DNA from: Microcaldota archaeon | Lineage (GTDB): Archaea; Micrarchaeota; Micrarchaeia; Micrarchaeales; CABMGC01 | Direction: 5' to 3' | Length of the DNA stretch: 51,518 nucleotides | Assembly (NCBI GenBank): GCA_021789155.1 | Contig: JAJYJW010000003.1 | Location: 1-51,518 of the forward strand | Part shown: positions 29,648 to 36,888 of the stretch, one piece after another | Position numbering within the stretch: position 1 is the stretch's first letter | Layout: every line of letters begins with the position of its first letter | The notes under the pieces: model-generated | Told to the model about the DNA's origin: nothing | Databases searched by the model: none | What the model saw: the letters and a program-made list of their open reading frames with translations, nothing else | Program-made: the position numbers and the translations under genes

Positions 29648-30547
29648 CTAATTCGCAGACAGTATCGAGCATGCTGCGAAGATCCTGGGCTTTTTATCGC
29701 GTATGAGCAGGCATTCGTCCCCCGCAGCAAGAGGCAGCTGCTTTTCCAACTTCAGCGTAATTTCGTCGCCGCTTACGGAATCCACCTTAACTATTGATTC
29801 GGAGAAATTCGACACAATAGAGTATCTGCCGCCTGCCTGCACGTCTTCCTTGTTTACCTCGCTAAGCTTCATTTTTACCTTAACCACAGTTACTTTCGGC
29901 ACTTGCTTTGTTGTAAGAAGATCGCCTTTGCTTATCCTGTCATATTCTATCCCTTTCAGCGCAACCCCGACTCTCGTTCCGGTGTCTGCCTCATTCACGT
30001 CAACATCGTGGCTTTGAATGCTCTTGATCATGACCAGATTGCCATCGGTGTGGTACAATTCCTGGTGCACTGTGAGCTTGCCCTTTGTTACAACGCCCAA
30101 TGCCACTGACCCTATCCCCTTTACTGGGAATGCCTTGTCTATGTCTATCCTGACGTCTTCTCCAGCTGACTCCTTCCCATGCGAGATTATCGAAGCTAGC
30201 AACGAGTCTTTTCCAAGAACCTCGAAATTCTGTATCTTAAGATTTTTAACATAATCGTCAACCGAGTTGTCATCGGTGAATATTATTCTCTTGCCAAGCA
30301 AAGCTGCGCCTATCAGCACTTCTCCGAACGCGCTGTTTATTTCCCTTGTGCTTATGACGACTTGCGAAGAGAGAAGAAGGCATTCTGCCAGAGAGCCGAA
30401 TTTCTCATCGATCGATGCTGGCATAAGCCCAACTATCGTGCCTTCGCCAAGCTTTCTAGTGTAGATGTTTATGCTGCCTTCTGGGCTGCCCTTGCCTATG
30501 AAATCTGCAAGGGTTTTGTCAATAGGTATTGCTATTACTACGTTCAT
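29648..30547 (-). CDS. EF-1A/SelB-like protein with degenerate GTPase domain
   Basis: Domain 2-like IDKAFPVKGIGSVALGVVTKGKLTVHQELYHT...DTGTRVGVALKGIEYDRISKGDLL; no GxxxxGK[ST], DxPG or NKxD. Confidence 0.75.
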   Translation of the reverse strand: MNVVIAIPIDKTLADFIGKGSPEGSINIYTRKLGEGTIVGLMPASIDEKFGSLAECLLLSSQVVISTREINSAFGEVLIGAALLGKRIIFTDDNSVDDYVKNLKIQNFEVLGKDSLLASIISHGKESAGEDVRIDIDKAFPVKGIGSVALGVVTKGKLTVHQELYHTDGNLVMIKSIQSHDVDVNEADTGTRVGVALKGIEYDRISKGDLLTTKQVPKVTVVKVKMKLSEVNKEDVQAGGRYSIVSNFSESIVKVDSVSGDEITLKLEKQLPLAAGDECLLIRDKKPRIFAACSILSAN

Positions 30548-30589
30548 TTGAACACTATGGGATGATTACAAAGTCTCATTTCAAAATAT

Positions 30590-31330
30590 TTATACGTTTG
30601 CGTAAACCACCCTTTCGACTTCTCCCTTGCACAACCTTACGATTTCCTTCGCAAGCTCAAGGGTAGCGTCAATCTGCCTTGGATATTCGTTTCTGCCCAC
30701 GACCAGAGGCAATTCCGTGCATCCGAGCAGCAGCACGTCTCTCGTTCCCACAAGCCCGTTTAATGCGTGGTTGACGAACTTTCGCGATTCCTCGATATTT
30801 TCTGCCTTGACTCCGTATATCGCCTTTGTCACCAATGCCTGCACGTCAGGCTCAGGCACAGTGAACTTCACGTGTGCTGCAGACAATGCATCCTGGTATA
30901 TTTGCGAGTATATCGCACCTTCCGTAGCAAGTATGACTACTCTGTCTACATCTGCGAATTCGCTTCTCACCGCGTCAACCGCAAGGTTCACCATGTTAGG
31001 GAAGCTGAAATTTGAGTACTTTTCCTCTAGCTTGCAGACTATTTTCTCGTGCCAATAATGTGCGGTATTGCAGGGCATTGCTATCACTTCTGCTCCCTGC
31101 TTAAGCAGAGATTCTGCGGATTCGCACAGCTTAGGCAATGGCGATATACCATTCCCCAGCAAGGCCGCGGTTCTGTCCGGAGTGCTGCACATCATGTTCA
31201 CTACCATGTCGATATGCTGCTGGTCATTTTTCGCATTTGTGAGAAGGTTTACCTTGTTCACGAAATCGAGAGTTGCAGCAGGGCCCATTCCGCCCATGAC
31301 TCCCAAGGTTTTGTTTCTAGACATCGTCAT
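30590..31330 (-). CDS. aspartate/glutamate racemase family protein
   Basis: KTLGVMGGMGPAATLDFV, MPCNTAHYWHEKI, LLLGCTELPLVV; ORF opens at 31354, start set after the VanX stop. Confidence 0.9.
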   Translation of the reverse strand: MTMSRNKTLGVMGGMGPAATLDFVNKVNLLTNAKNDQQHIDMVVNMMCSTPDRTAALLGNGISPLPKLCESAESLLKQGAEVIAMPCNTAHYWHEKIVCKLEEKYSNFSFPNMVNLAVDAVRSEFADVDRVVILATEGAIYSQIYQDALSAAHVKFTVPEPDVQALVTKAIYGVKAENIEESRKFVNHALNGLVGTRDVLLLGCTELPLVVGRNEYPRQIDATLELAKEIVRLCKGEVERVVYANV

Positions 31331-31331
31331 T

Positions 31332-32000
31332 TCACCTGCCGTCGTATAGCGCATTGCTCTTTTTCATTGCCCCGGCCCATCTTCTATCTCCATAGGACCA
31401 ATGCCACCATTCCCTAGGGTTGCCTACGAAACCAGCATCGGTCATGACCTTTATCAGCATGTTCCTGTTCTCTTTTGCTTTCCCAGTGACCTTTTCCGAC
31501 AGCATGTACGATTTCTCGTCTGCAGAATTGACAGGGGTGCCCATGTCCAATTCATTGTCATGCTCGTCAGCAACAGTCAGGTCGAGTGCGCCGCCGGTAG
31601 TGTGAGGTGGAACTACTCTTGGGTTCGCAACCCATCGGTCTGTTTCCTTGGCAACCTCTTCATCGTCCCAATCTGAATGCTGCCTCTTAAAGTCATCGAA
31701 ATACTGCTGCCAAATCTGGCGCTGCGCAGACATTGGCCTATACGAGTCTATTATCTTGAAACGCATGCCATTTGGCAATGTTCCCTGTGCTGATACCAGC
31801 ATTCTTGCTACGGTTTCCCTCGAATAGCACGTGTTTTCAGGGAGGTTTTGCAGTTTCCTTGAGGTTTCCTCAATCTCTATTATGAACTTGTCAGATGCAT
31901 CTGAAAGATTCACCAGCTTCTCTCCGTTATCGATAATTGCGATTTTCATCAGCTCGTCGTTGGTGAAAACTGGCGCTACGGCTCCTTTTTCCGTGCTCAT
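31332..32000 (-). CDS. D-alanyl-D-alanine dipeptidase-like (VanX/M15D)
   Basis: IDSYRPMSAQRQIW, PPHTTGGALDLTVAD, GFVGNPREWWHWSYGDRRWA: VanX zinc and catalytic motifs. Confidence 0.9.
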   Translation of the reverse strand: MSTEKGAVAPVFTNDELMKIAIIDNGEKLVNLSDASDKFIIEIEETSRKLQNLPENTCYSRETVARMLVSAQGTLPNGMRFKIIDSYRPMSAQRQIWQQYFDDFKRQHSDWDDEEVAKETDRWVANPRVVPPHTTGGALDLTVADEHDNELDMGTPVNSADEKSYMLSEKVTGKAKENRNMLIKVMTDAGFVGNPREWWHWSYGDRRWAGAMKKSNALYDGR

Positions 32001-33367
32001 CTACCCACCCTTATGGCTTTGGCTGCGCTTTGCCTTACGTTCTTTACCGAATTATCGAAGTTTCTTGCAAGCGCCTTGATATCCGCACATGCGCTTTCTA
32101 TGGTATGAATCCCGTTCGCAACGCTCATATCTGGCATCTTGAAGAGCGCAGGTACCAGTTCCCTCTTTGCTATCCCATTCTCTATGAGGATGTTCATTAC
32201 ATGTGGCCAATAGTTGTGCATTGACCTGCCGGACTTCGCCATATCTGGATACAGCAGAAGCGCTCCGGATATTTCTGCAGCGAGTTGCGGGGAGTTGCTG
32301 TTGTTGAGGAATTTTACGAACTCGTTGCGATTCTGGAACTCCTTCTGTTTCGGATCGAACGATAGCACGTATTCGTTAATCTTGTGGTAAGAATTCTCGA
32401 ATGTGTTCCTTACTGCTGTCAACTCGTTGAAAGACGACAGTGGAATGTCAACTACTGCATATTCCTTCCCAGTCATCACGCACGTTAGGGTTTTGTTGAC
32501 TGCGATATTCCATATCCTGTAGAAATCTGCTAACGTGTGTATGCTACCTGCTTCTACGGCATCTATCGCAAGATCCAAGTAATCCTGATAAGTTGGAACA
32601 TCCGTAAGCATCTTTGAAGTTAGTTCTGCCTGCTCTCTTAGTGATTCTAGGGAAACCTGGGCCTCCGGCTCATGTCTTACCGCTAACTTAAACGGATCCT
32701 CGTTTACCAATAGGGCGTTCATCTTTACCGAATTCACCCTAGGCGACTTTTCGAGGTTCTCCTCAAGCGATTCCAATGGAACTCCGAATTCCTTGAACTT
32801 CAGAACCTTGTTGAATGCGTAAAGCGCCGTTGGCAAGTAAATGTCGTCTGTTAGTTTATTCGAATCCAATATGGTTCTCAGTTCAAGCACTTCTCCATCT
32901 ATTGCCGTGGAAAACACCTGCGTTGCCTGCAAATCTCCGAGTCTCTGCAAAACGGTATTGCCTCTATGCGGACTATTCCATATCAATGTGCTATCTTCCA
33001 GGTTTAAGTTTCCAAGGTTTGTCCTTAGCTCGTTTGGGTACTTCTGCGAACTTTCAAGCGCTTCAACTCTTGACAATATCTCACGCAGAATCATGACTCG
33101 CTGTTTTCTGAGCAAAGCGTCAGAAGATGCTATATCATCGTTATTGGACAACGTCGAACGCTTTGAAATAACGTGAGAGTACATCGCCCTTGCGGAACTG
33201 TCTATCTGAGTAGTTATGGTCTTTCCGTTTGGATATGATATTGGGATTTTGTCTTTTTTCGCAGAATTGCTTTGCAGAACTTGCTTGTTATCAGGAGCGT
33301 TCCTACTAGGGGTTTTCTCGTCATTTTCCATAGAATCAACATTTACACTAGGTTTCATAAGCACCAC
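31997..33367 (-). CDS. hypothetical protein
   Basis: 456-aa ORF overlapping the VanX start by 4 nt; TATA-like GCGTATAAAAC upstream on the minus strand. Confidence 0.75.
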   Translation of the reverse strand: MVLMKPSVNVDSMENDEKTPSRNAPDNKQVLQSNSAKKDKIPISYPNGKTITTQIDSSARAMYSHVISKRSTLSNNDDIASSDALLRKQRVMILREILSRVEALESSQKYPNELRTNLGNLNLEDSTLIWNSPHRGNTVLQRLGDLQATQVFSTAIDGEVLELRTILDSNKLTDDIYLPTALYAFNKVLKFKEFGVPLESLEENLEKSPRVNSVKMNALLVNEDPFKLAVRHEPEAQVSLESLREQAELTSKMLTDVPTYQDYLDLAIDAVEAGSIHTLADFYRIWNIAVNKTLTCVMTGKEYAVVDIPLSSFNELTAVRNTFENSYHKINEYVLSFDPKQKEFQNRNEFVKFLNNSNSPQLAAEISGALLLYPDMAKSGRSMHNYWPHVMNILIENGIAKRELVPALFKMPDMSVANGIHTIESACADIKALARNFDNSVKNVRQSAAKAIRVGR

Positions 33368-33404
33368 ATCTTGTAAAAAAAGTTTTATACGCAGGATATG
33401 GTGC

Positions 33405-33479
33405 TTACGCGAGGTAAGTCCATATGATGCATATCATGTAGAACATGAAGAAATAGATCATGCTAACCTTCGCTACCAT
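33405..33479 (-). CDS. possible 24-aa membrane microprotein
   Basis: MVAKVSMIYFFMFYMICIIWTYLA; TTTATA-type element upstream on the minus strand. Very short. Confidence 0.25.
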   Translation of the reverse strand: MVAKVSMIYFFMFYMICIIWTYLA

Positions 33480-33583
33480 GCGCTTTGCAAAAGTAAGCAA
33501 TGAAGATTGCACGTTTATACCTTGTTTAGTGGTTGTGAATTGAATGATATAAAAATCTTTTGTTCAACTTTAAAACAAAAGAC

Positions 33584-34765
33584 TCAGTCTCTTGCAGCGT
33601 GCAGCGTTATTTCCTCCCTGTTGTGGGGGAGCTTCTTCACGCTCACGGAATTGTATTTTCCTGAAAGTATCTCCTCCGCCTTTGACACGTGGCGCATAAC
33701 TGCCATATTCTGCAATTTAACCGTCAAAACCAGATCAGCACCGCTTTTCATAAAATTCGCCGACATGTCTGCAAGATGCGCCCCCTCGGTGGAAGAGCCG
33801 TTTATGTCTATCATGAGCATTCCGAATTTTCCAATAGCTTTTATTATATGCTGAAGCACATCGGGAATGTTGCTGGCACGCACGTGAATTATGTCAAAAT
33901 CTGAATATTTCAGTTCCGAGTCGAATGCCGCAAGAGTTATGTTATCGAAATTTTTAGTAGCATTGACAAGTGTCTGTTCGTCCGGATGTTCTGCCAAAAC
34001 GAGTATTTTCTTGCCATTAGAGAATTTATCGTAAAACAAAAGCCCATAGTCTATTGCTACTATCTTTGAACCCAGTTCAGACAAACAGTGCGTCCACCCA
34101 CCCGGGGCTGCGCCTATGTCAAGCACGTAGCCTGTTGGATTTATCCCAAAGAACTGCATCGCTTCGATAATCTTGTATTCTGCACGATTGATTGCAGCAT
34201 ATTTGCTTGCGTTAGCTTGCCTGAACCTATCCACATGATTCGATGGGCTTGATTCGCAGACGAATCCGATGTTCTTCGTAAGCGCGACCAATATCGTCCT
34301 TTTAGGGTTCTTCAATTCGGGTATTATCCCAAGGCTTTCCATATGCAACCCCAAAATCACCTCTATGTCCTTCGCCTTCTTTTCTGATACGAACCCAATC
34401 TTCTTGACTTCAATGCTGAACGAATGCGAATCTTCCTTCTTGATCACTTTTGCAATAGCCCCTTCTAACGAAGAATAATCATCTCCGTTAAGTTCTACTT
34501 GCGAGTGCAATTTTAGGATATTGTCAACGAATGAAAACTTCCTCGATACATCGCTCAGGTCTTTTTCGGCAATGGATGAGCTTCCGGAAAACATCCATGT
34601 TTCTATGTGGTGCGTTTGAAACGTGATGGAATTTGAAGGCAGTTTTGACAGTTCCTTCTTGGCGTAGTTTGCGAACCTTGTATCTGCTAATGCAACGTAA
34701 TGCAAACTATCAAAACCATAATCAGCTTGTTCCAATAAGTCGCCCATTTGATAAGATACGCTCAA
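33584..34765 (-). CDS. THUMP-like plus FtsJ/RrmJ-type SAM methyltransferase (RlmM-like architecture)
   Basis: VLDIGAAPGGWTHCLSELGSKIVAIDYG (SAM site), FGMLMIDINGSS; N-terminal half resembles THUMP (SFSIEVKKIGF...). Confidence 0.78.
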   Translation of the reverse strand: MSVSYQMGDLLEQADYGFDSLHYVALADTRFANYAKKELSKLPSNSITFQTHHIETWMFSGSSSIAEKDLSDVSRKFSFVDNILKLHSQVELNGDDYSSLEGAIAKVIKKEDSHSFSIEVKKIGFVSEKKAKDIEVILGLHMESLGIIPELKNPKRTILVALTKNIGFVCESSPSNHVDRFRQANASKYAAINRAEYKIIEAMQFFGINPTGYVLDIGAAPGGWTHCLSELGSKIVAIDYGLLFYDKFSNGKKILVLAEHPDEQTLVNATKNFDNITLAAFDSELKYSDFDIIHVRASNIPDVLQHIIKAIGKFGMLMIDINGSSTEGAHLADMSANFMKSGADLVLTVKLQNMAVMRHVSKAEEILSGKYNSVSVKKLPHNREEITLHAARD

Positions 34766-34796
34766 TAAAGCGCATTTGTACTCGAATTAATTTCGG

Positions 34797-35834
34797 TTAA
34801 GGGTCGTTAATACCTCTTCCTTTAGTAGTATCTTTTGGCACAAGCCCTATATCCTGCAATAACAGATTAAGCAGCAATTGGTCGTTTATGAATTCCGTAA
34901 GCGAGTTTGACGCAAAACCGAATTTCGCAATATTGCGCAAAGTGCCTTCCACGTTGAAATCGGCAACGGATTTTTCGTCGTTGGTAGAATCCTTGAAATA
35001 CTTGACGATATCTCTTGCAGCGGAAATTACGTTGTGTGCCCATTTGAAACCTGCAATATCTTTTTTCTCGAATTCTTCTAAATAAGATAGATTTTTATTT
35101 TCCTTAAAGCTTGTAAGCGGCGAAGAAGAATATTCTGCACTTGCACTCGCATCTTTCATCAATTCGGCATAGCTTCTTGTTTTTCCGGGGAGACCGCTCA
35201 TGTTTTCTCCCGCTTGCACGAATAATGCGAACGCGCCCATTGCAGCTTTTCCGGTATCAGACGTTTCTATGTGGCCTGAGGATTCTGAGCCTATATCCAA
35301 AATTGCTTCTTTTAGGGATCGATTTGAACTTTTAGAAAGTTCATGCATCATGAAAGTGCCGGCTTCCTTGAGATCGTTTTTGAAGATATAAGCGCCCTCT
35401 ATGAACTCTATGATCTTGGATAGGTTTTCTTGGCCTTTTGCCAATTCCTTATCCAAATCAGATAAAATGGCTAATTTTACAGGTTTCAAAGAGTTGCCGA
35501 AGTCGCTGCCGAAATAAACGGTTGTGTCCTTATCTGCGGTAATTACTTTATCGTTATAGAAAAATTTGCCGAAAGCATACGCGGTATCAGTGAAGCCCTG
35601 CGTTTTACCCTCCTTTTCCGCTTTCGCCCATAGATCGTGCTGAATTGGAGAGAACTCTCCCTTACTCAATACTCCATCATGTATTTTTGACTTTCCAAAA
35701 AACATGTTTTCCAATTCCTTAATGCTCTTAGTAAGAGCTCTATATTCGTCAGATTTGCTTAAGAAATCACTACCTGCTAACGTGGGTTCAAGGTTTTTCA
35801 CTTTATCTAATTTGACTTCGGACATTACTACCAC
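34797..35834 (-). CDS. hypothetical protein
   Basis: 345-aa ORF, no recognised motif. Confidence 0.72.
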   Translation of the reverse strand: MVVMSEVKLDKVKNLEPTLAGSDFLSKSDEYRALTKSIKELENMFFGKSKIHDGVLSKGEFSPIQHDLWAKAEKEGKTQGFTDTAYAFGKFFYNDKVITADKDTTVYFGSDFGNSLKPVKLAILSDLDKELAKGQENLSKIIEFIEGAYIFKNDLKEAGTFMMHELSKSSNRSLKEAILDIGSESSGHIETSDTGKAAMGAFALFVQAGENMSGLPGKTRSYAELMKDASASAEYSSSPLTSFKENKNLSYLEEFEKKDIAGFKWAHNVISAARDIVKYFKDSTNDEKSVADFNVEGTLRNIAKFGFASNSLTEFINDQLLLNLLLQDIGLVPKDTTKGRGINDP

Positions 35835-35893
35835 ATATCTTATGCGGTTTGTCTTATATAAGGATTAGTGTTTTTTGCAGAAGGCACGAAAAA

Positions 35894-36067
35894 TCATGCC
35901 TTGCTGCCGGTTCTTTCCTTTATTTCCTTCTTGTTTGGCTTCTTCTTGAAGTTGACATCGTACTTATAGCAGCGCTTCGAGCAGTAGTACTTAGTCGCGC
36001 CCATCTTTCTTACGTACATCATTCCCGTTCCTTTCTCTATTTCAGTTGTACAATATGAACACTTCAT
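35894..36067 (-). CDS. rpl24e: 50S ribosomal protein L24e
   Basis: Not in ORF track (57 aa). Translation MKCSYCTTEIEKGTGMMYVRKMGATKYYCSKRCYKYDVNFKKKPNKKEIKERTGSKA has the L24e zinc motif. Confidence 0.93.
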   Translation of the reverse strand: MKCSYCTTEIEKGTGMMYVRKMGATKYYCSKRCYKYDVNFKKKPNKKEIKERTGSKA

Positions 36068-36071
36068 GAGT

Positions 36072-36314
36072 TCACCTGCTCTTTATCTGCTTGGCCTCTC
36101 TCGTGGTTTCGTTCAATCTTACCTTGTCGTGAACCTTGAGTTTGCCTGCGATGTTGCGCTTTATTGCCCTTCCGGAATCCGGACCTTCCAGTACCTTGCA
36201 TAGTACCTGACGGACTTCTCCGTATATTCCGGTCCTTATAGGGGAAAGCTCCACTATCTCTGCCAAATACCCTGCGAACTTGGACTGATGTTGGTTTGGA
36301 GCGTTACCTGCCAT
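36072..36314 (-). CDS. rps28e: 30S ribosomal protein S28e
   Basis: AEIVELSPIRTGIYGEVRQVLCKVLEGPDSGRAIKRNIAGKLKVHDKVRLNETTREA. Confidence 0.93.
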   Translation of the reverse strand: MAGNAPNQHQSKFAGYLAEIVELSPIRTGIYGEVRQVLCKVLEGPDSGRAIKRNIAGKLKVHDKVRLNETTREAKQIKSR

Positions 36315-36328
36315 TTACACTACCTTAG

Positions 36329-36814
36329 TTACTGCTCTGCTTCGGCTTCAGGTGCTTCTTCGGTCTTTGTCTCTTCCTGCTTAGCTTCCTTTGCCTTCTT
36401 TGGCTTCTCCGCCTTTGCAGGCTTTGCCTCTTCGCCCTTAGCTTCGCCCTTTGAAGCCTTTCCGGTTACCTTTGCTATTATGTCGCTTATTAAAGGAGCG
36501 GCTTCTCCGCCCTTCTCTATCGCAACCGCCGCGCATGACTTCAAGCCAGCCGCAGCACCGAGCTTCTCCTTCTCAGGAACAAAAACAAGAGCTATCTTTC
36601 TCTGTTCGCAAAGAGTTGGAACGTGCATTATGACCTCTTCAGGTTCGACGTCCTCAGCAACAACCACTATTGTCGGAAGGCCTCTTTCAATGCTCTTCGT
36701 AACCTCGTTAACGCCCTTTCTGACGTTACCGTTCTGCACCGCAAGCTTTACAGCTTCGTATGCCTTATCTGCTACTTCTTTTGGTACTTCAAATTTCACG
36801 TATGATTTCGCCAT
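36329..36814 (-). CDS. rpl7ae: 50S ribosomal protein L7Ae with K/A/E-rich C-terminal extension
   Basis: GNVRKGVNEVTKSIERG, VAEDVEPEEVIMHVPTLCEQRKIALVFVPEKEKLGAAAG. Confidence 0.94.
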   Translation of the reverse strand: MAKSYVKFEVPKEVADKAYEAVKLAVQNGNVRKGVNEVTKSIERGLPTIVVVAEDVEPEEVIMHVPTLCEQRKIALVFVPEKEKLGAAAGLKSCAAVAIEKGGEAAPLISDIIAKVTGKASKGEAKGEEAKPAKAEKPKKAKEAKQEETKTEEAPEAEAEQ

Positions 36815-36852
36815 GTTATATACCTCGTTTCATAGGCTGAATTATAAAATAA

Positions 36853-36875
36853 GCCGCATTATTGTTTCATGCGGC
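36853..36875 (-). terminator. hairpin between fusA and rpl7ae
   Basis: Minus strand GCCGCAT-GAAACAATA-ATGCGGC followed by TTATTTTATAA. Confidence 0.5.
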
Positions 36876-36888
36876 AACATATATATAC

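Noticed and set aside
29640-29655. CGAAT-AGGCTA-ATTCG at the trpS/EF-like convergent junction
   Set aside because: Only 5 bp; too weak to list as a terminator, not counted in the hairpin pattern.
33421-33450. CATATGATGCATATCATG near-palindrome as operator
   Set aside because: On inspection it is not a true inverted repeat (half-sites do not match) and it lies within a possible small ORF.
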